Assembly: GCA_023213315.1 (NCBI GenBank)
Contig: JAKCPI010015814.1
Span: forward strand, 243,292 to 307,291
Direction: 5' to 3'
From: Euborellia annulipes
Taxonomy: Eukaryota > Arthropoda > Insecta > Dermaptera > Anisolabididae
Length of the DNA: 64,000 bases
Shown in pieces: positions 46,252 through 58,751 of this stretch. The position numbers and the translations under genes are program-made. The notes beneath the pieces are model-generated. The model worked only from the letters and a program-made list of their open reading frames with translations, did no database searches and had not been told where the DNA came from. Numbering within the stretch: the stretch's first letter is position 1; the number at the start of each line of letters is the position of its first letter.

Positions 46252-46449
46252 ACAGTAGGAACCACAAGTGCCTGAAGTGCTTAAGAGTCTTGAGCTTAGG
46301 CAACCAAAATGCGATATCTTGCCTTAAAAGTAACCTACCCTTCAGTTGCAAAAAAGAGTTCATTTATTTATTTTAAAAATATTGGTTTGGTTGACTAAGC
46401 TCAAGGCTCCACTCTCGCCGACATCAGACACTTGTAGCACCGACTGGAC
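46252..46449. mobile_element. Foldback element (family L), compact copy
   Basis: Left ACAGTAGGAACCACAAGTGC ... TTAGGCAACCAAAATGC; right TTTGGTTGACTAAGCTCAAG ... ACTTGTAGCACCGACTG. Same ends as 20191-20797. Confidence 0.7.
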
Positions 46450-47460
46450 TTTCTTAGGCCTGACAGAGATAAAATTTTACAGGTCAAATTATAATAAAAC
46501 AATTTTTTATTTTTACTAGCCTATATTATTACTGAATCAATCAAGTGTTCTATTTAGAACATAATAAAGATTACTTTTATATTATTAAATTGATATATTT
46601 ACAGAAATAAATAAAATTTTTTTTTTGTTTTTTCTATTTTACCCCTGACTGCAATCTTTTCTAGCTCATATAAAGTACTGTAATGTTCCAGACCCTTATA
46701 CTGTGCCTTTCAAATACAAATCATAATAATAATACTTACAATCTTAACATACTAATTTCTTTTATTTTCCTTTTATACATCAAAATTTTATTAAAATTTT
46801 TGGATCCCTTTAAGAAATACCCTAAAAATCCTCCTATCTTGATTAGAAATTTTATGTAAAATGCGGATTGTTTTTTTTTTTTTTTTTTTCTTAGGGTAAA
46901 AATCATGATTACTTTATATAAACGATTGCATTTACTTATCTGGTGTATGTGTTTACTTGGGGGCTTTTTCGTTTCCCCCTCCACCACTAATCTGTTTTTG
47001 AATGCTTATTGAATAGTAGGGCCTTCACTTAACTCGCGCCCTATTTACCTTAGCGATTTAGGAGGCATTTGCTCTTGGCTTATCTCTTATCCATCGCCTA
47101 TAGGCAATCATTTAAGCAAATGAAGCTGACTCAGGGGATTTTTAGCTACTTCCTTCGTTCAAACAAAATCTACTATTTACCGGAAAAATTGAGGAGTAAT
47201 GATAAAATCTGATAACAAGGGTCCGATTTCATAACAAATCTTATTGAACAGTTTTACTTATATATACTTATATTTGAACTCGTTCCACTAGAATATTTTC
47301 TGGAAAAAGTTTTTCAAGAGTGCCAAACATGCATTATTATCAGCAAACAACAAATATTGGTTATTTTTATATTTAGAAAACTTTATTTATTTATTTTAAG
47401 AATTTCTCTTCTTAAACTAGAAAATTAAAATTACTGTATTTGGCGAAATTTCCTTGAAAG

Positions 47461-49186
47461 AAATGGACCGTTTATTTTGAAAGTGGTGTAAGTCCATTTT
47501 CTCTTGCTTTATGAAAATTAAAGGTTAGCATACCTGTGAATTAAAAAATATAGACAAATTATATGGATTCTGTTAATGTTTCTACTTATTTATCAATATG
47601 TAATTTGGTTATATAAATTTGTTTTAGGCGAATTAGACTAAACTAATGTATACTTACGGGATACAAATGTACTTGCACCACTTAAAATTAGTCAATTGTA
47701 AAAATCGTTTAATTTCAATTTTGAAAAATCAAATATCACTTAAAGTATACTTCTTATATTAAACCAATTTTATTTACAAATAATAACACAATATAAAAAA
47801 TCTGGTGTGACTGGCGCACAGCACACAACTTTCTCTTACCCTTCGGTAGAGAAAGTTGCGCACTGTGCTGGTCACACCAGATTTTTTGTGTCGAGATATA
47901 TTTAGTTTCCGATAGCACCTTAGTTTCAAACTTGGATTTTAAATGTTGACTGCTTCAAATAAACTATGGTTATTTTTCAAAATTTTAATCTCATATTTGG
48001 ACATTTTATACACAATATAGAATCGTAAATAAATACAAAATTTCATAAGAATTGGAAAAAAAAATTTTAAATGCCTAAAAAGTTCTAAAGGGGACCCCCT
48101 TTTGAATCTAAATTAACATACAAATCCCTATAGGAAATTAACATTGTTCCTATGCGAAGATAAGGTGGAAAGGGAATTTAAAAAGAGTAGAGAGAGACGA
48201 TAATGTTTGCAAGTGAGAGAGAGACATATATGTTTTCTTTGAAACAATTAAAGACACAAATAAATTTAAAAAAAATGGGAATTTAAATAATAATTGATTT
48301 TTAATCTAATAAAAAGAAAAAGATTTAAATTCCGTTACCATGGCAACCATTTCTATCTTTCCTATGAAGAACAAGAGTAAAGTGGTCTTCAGAAGATGGG
48401 AATATACATTTTAAAGAGCATCTAAAAAATAGTTCATTTATGAATTTTAAAAAAAATCCTTGGAGGGAATTTTGAGAAAATCGAAAAAAACTGAAAAAGT
48501 ACATCAGTAAAGTACTAGTACTTTTTGGCCGATTTTGTTCAAAAGCTTATTTTGAGATTCTTCAAAGGTACCTAAGTTAAATATAAAATTTCAATCCGCT
48601 AGCTCAACTCCTTCATGCTTAAAATCTGTCCACACACACATACACACAGACACACACACACACACACATACACACACACAGACCAATTTGTGGGACCCAC
48701 TTTTTGGACTCAGGGGACCTCAAAACATGTATATCCATCAAAATCTCGACATCGAATTTTTGACATGATCGCAATACTTTCTCTCTCTATATATTTCATA
48801 TATAGGGTACGAGAAAGTAAAAAGAACTAATATTTTTAATTTTAGACGTTAATTTACATTGTTAAAATTACAAGATATTCGTAGTATTTGCTTATGCTCT
48901 GCATGTGTCAGTGTTTTGAAATATTAATTATGCACCGGAGATATATAAGGTCATAACTGCTTGATATCTTTATTAATAAGTAACCTAACCTAGTAACTCG
49001 ACACTTAATATAAACAAATGCAAAATGCCTTTTCCAATCAATTTTAAATTGTACAAAACATGGAAAATTAAAAAAAAAATTTACCTCTAACTAATTAAAC
49101 ATAAAGTAATTTACATTAAATTAAGTATAAATTTTGTGATATCTCATAAAAATGGACTTACACCACTTTCAAAATAAACGGTCCAA
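47461..49186. mobile_element. DNA element with long inverted ends (family T), hosting an AB element
   Basis: Left end AAATGGACCGTTTATTTTGA-AAGTGGTGTAAGTCCAT (47461-47497) is exactly inverted at 49150-49186. The internal 1.65 kb is AT-rich and non-coding and contains AB copy 6. A third such end begins at 63967 and runs off the window. Confidence 0.75.
47794..48823 (-). mobile_element. AB element, copy 6, long form without SINE
   Basis: Hairpin at the left (47794-47887), CA microsatellite at 48633-48680, end TACGAGAAAGT at the right. Colinear (inverted) with copy 1 but lacking SINE C and MITE N, so it shows the empty sites. Confidence 0.85.
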
Positions 49187-49429
49187 ATATCACTTTTTTG
49201 ACATAATTTTCATTCATTACTCTGCAAAGTTCTCATTAAGAGAGATTATTCATTTTCATATAAATAACAAATTCATTTTTCTCTTTTCCTTTAAAATACT
49301 TCAGTATTTTATAATCAAATCATTTGCCGACTGACAAATAATTATTTTTATTCCCAATTTTACACTTAATAATCAAACTATTTCCTTTGCACTTATTATA
49401 ATTCAGTTAAAGAAGAGAGAATGTAATGA

Positions 49430-49770
49430 ATAGGTAGTAGCGTCCTTATGTCTTCATCTCGTGTACTTCTGGACACCAACACAGCACTATCCAATATATA
49501 AATGGGATGGTGCATTGAATAGGTAGGTCTCTCCTCTTTGCGGGGGCCCTCGAGGTCCAAGAGCCTCTCAACACACGTGGCTTACGAAAGAGACAGAGAC
49601 GTTGTAATATTAACGGAGATATGAAAGGGCATTCTAGGCGTCGGTAATGCAGCTCAGGTAATTTACCGAGTGCTCTTGGCACACTGTGCACAACATTAAA
49701 TACTAAAAGCACTGGATATAATGGAGAACATATCCCCCACACACCCAACCTTCTCTTTCTAGCTTTGAGT
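49430..49770. promoter_or_regulatory. Unique GC-richer island
   Basis: Repeat-free (GGGGGCCCTCGAGGTCCAAG, ATGCAGCTCAGGTAATTTAC, GCTCTTGGCACACTGTGCAC). A 122-codon minus ORF spans it but has no domain-like pattern. Regulatory or non-coding transcript; inference only. Confidence 0.28.
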
Positions 49771-49969
49771 CTAATTACGTTAAATTTATGCAAGGCAATT
49801 GCATTTTTATACATTATTAAATTTCTCTTTTTTTATAGGCAAATATGTACATGTATGATTATTTTTTTACTAGCTTGTATCGATCGATTTATTATTTATT
49901 CAAAAACCTTATTTCCTCTTATTCTTTCGAATTGAAACTTACAATTGATTGTACTATTTATTTATTAAT

Positions 49970-50407
49970 TGAGGACGATAAAAATAAAACCAGCCCTCGT
50001 TTTCTCTCTCACCACTTCATTTATTTGCAAATATTTCGGCTCCTATACAGGGCCATCCTCAGTGCATATATGAATTTTATGGAGAGATTGTCAATCTATT
50101 AAAAATATATTTGAGAACAATTGGGCGCATGAGCCTCGTGCCTGGACGTTCTATGCCAGTATATGATGTCTTTCTTTTTTTTTTTTTTGTTTGATTGATT
50201 GACATCATATACTGCCATAGAACGTCCAGGCACGAGGCTCATGCGCCCAATTGTTCTCAAATATATTTTTAATAGATTGACAATCTCTCTCATAAAATTC
50301 ATATATGCACTGAGGATGGCCCCTGTATAGGAGCCGAAATATTTGCAAATAAATGAAGTGGTGAGAGAGAAAACGAGGGCTGGTTTTTATCCCCTTATCG
50401 TCCTCAA
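49970..50407. mobile_element. Large near-perfect foldback, about 200-bp arms
   Basis: From TTGAGGACGATAAAAATAAA to TTATCGTCCTCAA. Arms 49970-50167 and 50203-50407 around a T-rich loop. Motif CTGAGGATG, stem GGCCC, loop, GGAGCC, GAAATATTTGC at 50310-50345 (+) and inverted at 50030-50064. A decayed single arm lies at about 61050-61170. Confidence 0.9.
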
Positions 50408-50838
50408 CTACGATTCCCAGCTGAAAACAACAATTGTATTTATTAATTCCTTTTTTATTTCACCTTCATATGAAAATTGTATTTATAATATTTTTCATTA
50501 AAAAATAATTTGGTTCAAAGTTTTGGAGAGAGGCGCACCGCGTATCTTTGATCTCTGTGGTCTGTGTATTTTGAAAGCAAGGAGCGAGTGAGCTATCTCA
50601 CTCAGATCGGTTCCTTTTCATGACTCCCTCTCACTTTGAATAATCGTCTCTTTAAAATTTATTATTAGCATTAATATTTAATTCACTATTATTCTTATGA
50701 GAGATCACTACAAAAAAATATCTTAAACAGGAGTTCTTAAATTTAACATTACTTTTATTATCTTTATAAACAAAAAAAAAATCTGAAAGGCTTATTCCCA
50801 TCATCCCCTAGTGCTAAATTACTCAAACAGTACAAAAT

Positions 50839-50965
50839 ATTGCAGGAATGTTGCAGGAATATTCCTGAAATTATAATATTGTGGCAATATTGCATTAATA
50901 TATTTTTGCAATATTGCAAAAAAATTTTGGAATAATTTGGTTCAATTTAAAAAATTGCAATATTT
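50839..50965. repeat. Cluster of GCAATATT words
   Basis: At least seven AATATTGC/GCAATATT occurrences in about 125 bases. Possibly a small palindromic satellite or MITE core. Confidence 0.5.
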
Positions 50966-51162
50966 TAAGAATAATAAATAAATAAATAAATAAAAGTTTT
51001 ATTCGTTTTAGCGATTCGCTATACAAATGAGCGAGGTACATTTAAATATCATAATATTCAAAAAAAAATTTTTTTATCTCAACATATTTAATCTCCACTT
51101 CACTAATACAAACACAATTTTCCTGGTGTTATTTTGAGAATATTACAGAAATATTTTGGAAA

Positions 51163-51376
51163 GATAGGAGAAATGGTTACCATAGTAACAAAATATAAAT
51201 ATTTTTCCGTTTATAAATTTTACATCTTGAAATTCGAATGTACTTATACAGGGTGTCCGGTAAAGAATGGATAACCTTGAAATGTTTTTTAGTATAACTT
51301 ATGGCCGTTAAAAAAAAATTTAAAAAAAAAATATTTTAAAAAGTAATAAAAAGTTGTTTTTTTTTTAAAAAAAGGG

Positions 51377-51407
<31 letters not shown>

Positions 51408-51664
51408 GAAATGAAAAGAATTGGTTGTTTGGGGTTTTTTTTTTTTTTTAAAAAAATAAAAAAAAAAAGATGATATATTTTAATTAAAAAATAAAAATAA
51501 TAAAAATAAAAAATTAAAAAAAAAAAAAAAAAGTTATTTTCGGAAACTAAATATATGTCGACACAAAAAATCTGGTGTGACAAGCACCACACAGAACACA
51601 ACTTTCGATTACCGAAGGTAAGAGAAAGTTGTGTGCTGTGCGACCATTCACACCAGATTTTTTT
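51163..51664 (+). mobile_element. AB element, copy 7, split by low-complexity insertion
   Basis: GATAGGAGAAATGGTTACCA and ATTTTACATCTTGAAATTCG, then an insertion starting ACAGGGTGTCCGGTAAAG (51248) followed by long A/T runs, then CGGAAACTAAATATATGTCG and the terminal hairpin. Confidence 0.7.
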
Positions 51665-52061
51665 AGTTTTGAAAAAGGTTTCAACCCAGGATCTAGACTT
51701 AAAAAAATATATTTTTAATTTAAGATCTTTTTCGACATAGAAGGCCATTTAGATCCCGTATCTATTTAATTCATTTGTTTGGTAGCACCTATGGAATTGT
51801 TAATAAAAGAAATTACACTGATGCACTACAATCAGTACGCATCCATTCAGCAGCTCATCTTGTTCCAGTAAATAAAAACGAAACTAAAAGTGGCATTTTT
51901 TCTGATCCTTTTATCCCAGTTTTCTCCCTTCTTAATGAAGCTACTAATAGCTAGGAAGGGGAAAAGTATAGGTATAGAATACTTTTAGTTCCTAATTCAT
52001 CTGAATTAATCTTAAAAGTGGGTATTTTATTCTTTTATTAAAATTCAAAGTCGTACTAATT

Positions 52062-52350
52062 AACTTCTGTTCTGACGACATTGAAACTCAATATGGTGCG
52101 TTTGTCTTGGACCAGGCGCTTGTTTCTTGATGGTAGATGTAATTTCATTCCGACCATAATGATGGTGTCAATAGAGTAAATGATAGTTTTCAGTGCCTCC
52201 GGGCGTGTGTTAGAGAAAGAAGCAAGGGTGCGGAACAAATCCATTGACAGGCTCTCTTCCCCGGATTCTCCAACACAATAGCCCCTGTCCGCAAACACTA
52301 CTTCCAGCGGCTTCCGCTCTCTCTCTCTATCTCTTCGAGACAAAGCTCGA
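52062..52350 (-). CDS. Possible terminal coding exon of an unknown minus-strand gene (or conserved island)
   Basis: On the minus strand an open frame ends at a TAA/TAG cluster near 52060 and reads ESGEESLSMDLFRTLASFSN, TRPEALKTIIYSIDTIIMVG, then KLHLPSRNKRLVQDKRTILS. The composition (balanced hydrophobic and charged residues, few AT-bias residues) is more protein-like than other orphan ORFs here. An acceptor-like GCGGACAG precedes it near 52288. The ORF extends upstream into GA-rich sequence that looks non-coding. I do not recognise the protein, and no partner exon was found. Confidence 0.3.
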
Positions 52351-53324
52351 GATGGGAACGAGGGGGAGGATCTATGAATGGATCTGTTTTTGTCTGTCAC
52401 ATTCACACACAAATGTTAGCCTGCCTTTTAGAAATTTCCTTAATTTATTTTTGGTAAATGCAATTATTCTTTAAAAAAAAAAAAAATTATGACGCAAAGC
52501 TACTCATTTTAGTAAGCAATTTGCTAATTATTTATCTTTTTAGGAGTTACATCAAGGGCTCGGATCTTTCTAGCTAAGGTAAGCTTTCTAAGCTGGTATC
52601 TATCAGAGAGGGAAGGGATGATCCTCTCAACGGGAATCAAGCTGGATTGTTCCTTTTCTTGGTCGCATTACTTTGAAATGTTTATTCCAATATATGATAG
52701 AATAGAAGCAGCTTATTTTTTCAAGCATATTACAGGAAAAAAGGATGAAACAATAAAAAATTTTTTGATAAATTTGTTAAAAAGTTGATTTTTTTTTTAA
52801 ATTAAAATAAAATTTACATCTAAATAGGCTATTCAAACAAGTATCAGATCCTGTAGATCATAACATTAAATTCACTCTTTTTTGGGTCTAGTCTCTTTTT
52901 TCAAAAAGCTCGAACTCTAGATCGATTTTTTTTTAGTCGGGATCAATAAAATGAATGAAATTTTATTAACTGCGTCTTTCATTACTTAAATCTTCCAATA
53001 AAGCTATTATTGATTTTCTTATAACAAATTTACAATTCTTAATATCAAATGTTAAATCTTAAACATTTTCAGTTTTCTTTTTCTTATTTTGAATCTATAT
53101 TTGGAATATTAATATAAAAGAAAATAGGAATCCAAATAAATATTTATATTTTATTTTTTCGTTCCTTATTCAAACATTCAATTTCCATATGAACAATCGC
53201 TAGTGCAATCTCTGTTTTCGATATTGGATCGGTATTTTATTGTGAGATCTGAACGGAGAAAGATGAATCTGAGCCAAATATAATAAAGTGTGCTTGCTTA
53301 TTTATATTTTGTGAGAAGGGATAT

Positions 53325-53600
53325 TTATATTTGCGCCACGTGTCCGTCTGGCGAGGATATTAAAATGATTGTCCAAACGGGGGGTGGAGTGTTTGGCACG
53401 TCGGGGTCCGGGACGACCGAGACAAAGGCTGGCGTAATTGGCCGTGTCAGCCACAGGCTACAGTAGCGACACCCGCCCCGGTTCGGGGTGCTAATCCGTC
53501 CATTGTCGCCCAATCAAAAGCATGCTCTGCCCTCTTCACTGACACCCGACGTGCCACTAATAGCCCTGATTGAACGGCTACCGACAATATTATTTCAATA
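53325..53600. promoter_or_regulatory. Unique GC-rich island, candidate regulatory element
   Basis: Among the most GC-rich non-repeat segments of the window (GCCACGTGTCCGTCTGGCG, GTCGGGGTCCGGGACGACCG, CCGCCCCGGTTCGGGGTGC). It also has GTCCATTGTCGCCCAATCAA, a Sox-like and CCAAT word pair. No domain-bearing frame. Confidence 0.35.
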
Positions 53601-53834
53601 GAGAGAAATTCACACACTTCACAACAGCACTTTTTCTCATCATCTAAATATTACCTGTCAAATGGATTTCATTTTATCTCATATTCGTTTGAATTTCACT
53701 TCAAAGATTTTTTTTTATTAGAATCCTAATGATATTTTAGAAAAATAATGTTATTGGATAAAACTAAATATATCCAGTAATATTTCTTAAGACAATTTTT
53801 TTTTTATTAAACTTATTTTAAAAGAATTATAATA

Positions 53835-54087
53835 CAGTGGAAACTTGCTTAACGAGCATAATTCGTTTAAGAATCATACTCGTTATGCGAAACAGTAACA
53901 TTCTCCACATAGAACTGTCCCTCCCATGACAAAGACTGATGTAACATGCCCACAATCCGGGACTTCCTCTCCTCACTACTCGTTATGCGAAACTTTGCTC
54001 GTTAAGCAAGTCATTCTTTTACAATTTGTTTTGCTAGTTAAGCGAATTACCCGTTATGAGAGGTGTTCGCTAAGCGAGGCTCTACTG
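53835..54087. mobile_element. pogo/Tigger-like MITE with TA duplication
   Basis: Ends CAGTGGAAACTTGCTTAACG and CGCTAAGCGAGGCTCTACTG are inverted, flanked by TA on both sides (53833-53834, 54088-54089). The ends resemble Tigger (CAGTAGAACCTCGCTTA-type). 253 bases, non-coding, with repeated CGTTATGCGAAAC. Confidence 0.88.
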
Positions 54088-54481
54088 TACTTTTGAACTT
54101 TCGAAAATTCGAATTTTTTTTTTATTTCGAAAAAATGAAACTTTGATAAATTTTTCTCCCAAATAAAGAATAGAATTTAAGAAGAGGTCGTGGGCCTTTT
54201 TTTTGACAGTTATATACCTTTATAATATTGTAATTCATTGAAAAACTTACTCTAAAAAAAACTTGTTTTTAGCCATTTTAGACTGGAATAGTATATCTTC
54301 TTCTATTCTATACTATGATTTTATCTATAAAAGTTGTCATGAAATGAACAAATTGTTGGAAGAAGGAAATTAATAAAAGAAAAAATATAAAAATATAATT
54401 GAAATAGGTATACAATTTTCTAAATAACGAATTATTTATAATATCCAATTGATGGAATGTGGCTGTGAGATGTCAATTAGT

Positions 54482-54802
54482 ATGATATGGAGGACAGCAG
54501 CCAGATAGGTAGCCTCTATTTAATAAAACAGACTCCTTTTTTTTATTTATTTATTAGGACATTTCGAAATTTCTCTTCAGTGCAACATCGTACAGACTTT
54601 TAGCACATTTACATTGTTGTAATACCTAGGCAATTTTTTAAATGTTTGCTTATGAAAAAACACATATGACAACTCTATTTTCCCATAAGACTCTTAAACA
54701 ACTGAAGATGGCGTAATAAATTTAGTCGAAACGTTTTGTTAAAAGGAGTCTGTTTTATTAAATAGAGGTTACCTATCTGACTGCTGTCCTCCATATCACA
54801 CT
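54482..54802. mobile_element. Foldback element with GAAGATGG/CGAAACG motif
   Basis: TATGGAGGACAGCAGCCAGA and TAAAACAGACTCCTTTT on the left mirror AAAAGGAGTCTGTTTTA and CTGCTGTCCTCCATATCA on the right. Motif CTGAAGATGGCG ... GTCGAAACG at 54702-54732, and inverted near 54560-54585. Confidence 0.82.
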
Positions 54803-55074
54803 ATTATTTATAATATCATCTTAACTTATCTTGTTTGTAATGAATATTTTTGTTTCCTAAACAAAACTCATCCATAATACTGAATTTTTATAAGTCAATT
54901 CTGAGCTGTTATAAATTAGAAAAATGCCCATACTATTTAAGAAAAATCATTTTATTAAATAAATTTTAATATTGTGAAAAATGAGTCATCCGAATAGAAA
55001 TAATCTCATCTCTATTCTCTTCCATAATAATATTTCAAGTTATAAATTCTCTCAGAAATAATTTTCTATGTAGA

Positions 55075-55260
55075 TGTTGTGATCGATCGAACCACCGTCT
55101 CTTGTTTTTATCAGGGGTTTCTAGGGGGTGGTCACTGTGTCAAAAGACAATCCCCAACACCACCCAAGAGAATCCTCCTGGGAAAACTGAAGAGGCCATC
55201 AAATGCAGCACTCAGACTGACCCTCCCCCACACGAAAAACATCTCCCCGAAATATTGATA
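55075..55260. other. Unique island, possible exon or regulatory element
   Basis: Opens with GATCGATCGAACC, then C-rich DNA. One plus frame reads TIPNTTQENPPGKTEEAIKC, STQTDPPPHEKHLPEILI; not recognised. No solid splice pair seen. Confidence 0.25.
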
Positions 55261-55589
55261 TTCCAACTTTTGATGTTAAAATTCTTAAACAGATAGACTC
55301 TTAGGATTTTTGAAAAATATGTTATTTTTTTCTTTCTTTTTTTTGACGAATAAAAACCTCGTCTATAAATAAATAACAAGAATGGAAGAAAGAGCTGGTC
55401 CCAATTTGGGAACCCATCACCTCGGGCATATGGTCGAGAGGAGGTTTCGAGTGCCGGTTGGCTTAGCACGGATTATATCTATATAAAACAGTTCATTCTC
55501 AAACGTACGGTTGGCAGATCTCCTCACCTCGAATAAAAACCACTTCAATATTTTAATAAGCGCGACAAATCTCTGTTGCCGATGATGAT

Positions 55590-55820
55590 GTTGATGATGA
55601 TAATAAAAGCTCCATGTGCCCCCGAAAGGATAACACTTGAAGTGGGCGCATGCCTTCTCCGTTCCCCACTCCTAATTCTTTTTTATTCTAATGATATGTT
55701 TGGCAATTTCAAAGAGCGCTAACACGATTTCTCACCCCCTTGATTGCTTTGTTCCACTTTGTCACCCAATCCCAGTGTAACGTGTCAGATGAGTCATGGT
55801 ACTGGATACTGGATGTTTGA
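55590..55820. promoter_or_regulatory. Unique island with NK2-like sites
   Basis: AACACTTGAAGTGGGCGCAT contains CACTTGA beside GAAGTGGG; further on GTGTAACGTGTCAGATGAG. Non-coding. Regulatory role is inference. Confidence 0.28.
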
Positions 55821-56283
55821 TGCTCACCTTAGGGATAAATTAATTATTAATACCAACAACTACAAAAATGCTTTTTAAAAATGTTAGGATAAAATTTACA
55901 ATTATATTAAAATTATCAGCCCCTTCACCCCTAGAGTTTGCATATTTTAAAATTTGTCTTTGTTCAGTTTATTAATTAATAATATTTGATTTCAGGTTCT
56001 GTTTAGAAATGTTTATTAAATTTTCATTTTTGTGATTTATTGATTTAATTTTAATTGGTAGAGTCCTTTTTGAATTGAAACTTCACAATTATTATGGTTT
56101 TAATTCATTAAAAAAATCCAGTGTTGATGGACTCGTAGAACACTGCGGGCAGCGGCATATTCATTATAACTTAAATAATAATAATAAATATTAAATATTA
56201 AAAAAAATAATTAAATAATAATTATTGTATAATTATTAGGAAAACAGAATTTTAAATTACTGTTTCTAACTCTGTACTTTTCC

Positions 56284-56467
56284 ATGACTTGGGATTCGAA
56301 CCCAGAGTCTCCAGCCTATCCGGGTCATCGGTGTGCTTCTACTTTGCACCAGGCCATCTGGCCCTCGAACATTCTTTTCCTATGATACAGTTGGCATTGC
56401 ACATCTCTATAGAGAGAAGGTTTATGTGGCTTTTGCCCCACCAACAAATAAACATATTCATACAAAA
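56284..56467 (-). repeat. tRNA-derived SINE (family F)
   Basis: Minus-strand head with GGGTTCGAATCCC as a perfect B box (about 56304-56292) and GGTGCAAAGTAGAAGC on the A-box side. Tail ends AACAAATAAAC. No cloverleaf-length acceptor stem, so SINE rather than tRNA gene. Confidence 0.7.
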
Positions 56468-56682
56468 AATTGTTAAAATTAATTTAAAATGTTTAGAACT
56501 GCTATTTTTTATTGAAACTGTTTTTTTATAAATACATTTTAATAAGTTGACTTACTCGAAACACGTGGTGTCTAATGAAATAAGTTAGTTCAAATATTGC
56601 ACTTGAAGTACTTTAATTATAAAAATTGACATTATCATTTTTTATTTATTATTCTATATTTGAGGATGAATAACAATTACAA

Positions 56683-57365
56683 AAAAAAAAAAAATCTGGT
56701 GTGACTGGCGCACAGCACACAACTTTCTCTTACCTTCGGTAATCGAAAGTTGTGTTCTGTGCTTGTCACACCAGATTTTTCGTGTCGAAATATATTTAGT
56801 TCCCGACAGTACGGAACATATGAATTCAGATGAAAAATTTATAAGTATGGGAAAATATTTATATTTTGTTACCATGGCAACCATTTCTCCTATCTTCCCT
56901 ATGAAATACAAGAGTAAAGTAGTCTTCAGAAGATTTCAATCGCAAAATGAGAATATACATTTTAAAGAGCATCTAAAAAATAATTGATTTTTGAATTTAA
57001 AAAAAAATCGTTGGAGCAAATTTTGAGAAAATCGAAAAAAACTGAAAAAGTACATCAGTAAAGTACTAGTACTCTTTGGCCGATTTTGATTAAAAGCTTA
57101 TTTTTCCGGTCCCGGGGAGTGTTTAACTTAAATATAAAATTTCAACCTCATAGCTCAATTCCTTCATGCTTAAAATTGAACACACACACACACCCACACA
57201 CACACCCACCCACAGACAGACCATGTCGCGAAAACCACTTTTTTGGATTCAGGGGACCTCAAAACGTGAAGATCCATCAAAATCTCGACATCGAATTTTT
57301 GACATGAATCCAATACTTTCTCTCTATATATATATTACATATATACATAGGTAAGAGAAAGTAAT
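56683..57365 (-). mobile_element. AB element, copy 8, complete short form
   Basis: Hairpin 56683-56780 with CTTACCTTCGGTAATCG loop region. Intact TTTATAAGTATGGGAAAAT region (empty site for the SINE at 59297). CA/CCCA microsatellite near 57178-57212. End GGTAAGAGAAAGT. Confidence 0.87.
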
Positions 57366-58179
57366 ACATTTTAGGAAGTCAAGATGTTGCCATCGATGCC
57401 TGGACCCCCAATAGATATTATCATAAATAACAGTTATCGTCAGTCCGAGGCTGCATTAGAGACTGTGTGGATAGTTGAGGATAGTTGAGACATACATACA
57501 ATACCTGTAATGAAATGTCTCCCTTGTGAGATCATTTGGAAAAACTCTTCCCTCAGGACTGTATTATGATTTCTAAGATTACGACTTTATTAGTAAATAA
57601 ATTTATAATTTTAAAATAACACTAAAAATCAAAAAAAAGATACTTCCTTCCAAATATTTTGAGTGGCCCTTGAATTCAAAAAGTTCAAGAACCTCTCTTG
57701 TGAAGAGTTTTCCCTGCTCTTATCTCTTGTTTATCACCAGTAAAATACACTAACTCGCTATCAATATAATCAAAATGTTAATTTAACACTGACCAAACCT
57801 AATAATCTCAATTTTCACTATCTATAGAATAATTTAGACAAGCAAATCGCATTTGTAAAATAAATAATTGAATATAATTTAATGGAAATAGACAACAATA
57901 TCGACCGCTAAGGATTGCCAAAATTAGACTTCCACTTGTGGTTAATAGTACCACCTACTGTATCGTTGATTTTTAAAGAAATTTTTATCAATTTAAAAAA
58001 TAAAATTGAATAATAATCATATTTCTCCTCCTCCTTGAATAAAAGTGAATATTTTTTTTTTTTTATATGAAACCCTCTAAAATAACCATTATTCGGAGAT
58101 AGAAAATACATGTTATTTGCATTAACTTTCATTTGATATTTATTTAATATTCATTGTGTATTTATTAGACACACAACAT

Positions 58180-58520
58180 AGGGAGAGAGAAAGAGAGAGA
58201 GATAAGGTCAATCATTTTGGAAACAAGCTAAATATTTGCACGATTAATTTAATTAGGCATAACGCCGAGTAAGCCATTAGATGGGGTATTTTAATTAAAC
58301 TCACCCACATATAGAGGCAGGGAAATTTTCACTGGAAATTGATGTATAATACAATCTATACAGGCCTGGTAACTTGGTCTTTCCCTTATTCGATTCAATT
58401 AGATTAGTGCACTTCTCTCGCGAATGATTCATTTACTTGATTGGTTTTTATAACGGTCGGTATTTCTCTCCCTCTCTCGATCTCTCATTCTATCTCTGTT
58501 TTGAACTTCAAAATTAAATT
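58180..58520. promoter_or_regulatory. Unique island with TAATTA-type sites
   Basis: Repeat-free apart from a GA run. GATTAATTTAATTAGGCATA, CGCCGAGTAAGCCATTAGA and TTTTAATTAAACTCACCC are dense homeodomain-like words. Non-coding. Confidence 0.32.
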
Positions 58521-58751
58521 AATATTCAGAAAGTATACCGTTTGTTTATTTAAGCTCACTGAGGGTTTAATTTTTTTTTTTTTAATCAAGATGATACTTT
58601 TGTTTGAAAAACCATTTTTTTAAATCAAATTCACTTCAAAATATTAAATTAAAAAAAAGCAACTAACTAAACATTATCAGTTTTTCGAGTTCCAAAAAAG
58701 GCATCTAAAATCTAAAAATCTGTCGTTAGTCTTTTTTTATTTTATTTATTT

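Noticed and set aside
49446..49814. 122-codon minus-strand ORF
   Set aside because: Odd composition (Cys/Trp/Arg-rich), the reverse strand is equally open in parts, no splice signals that fit.
51401..51748. 115-codon minus-strand ORF rich in Phe/Tyr/Lys
   Set aside because: Low-complexity A/T runs joined to the AB hairpin; not coding.
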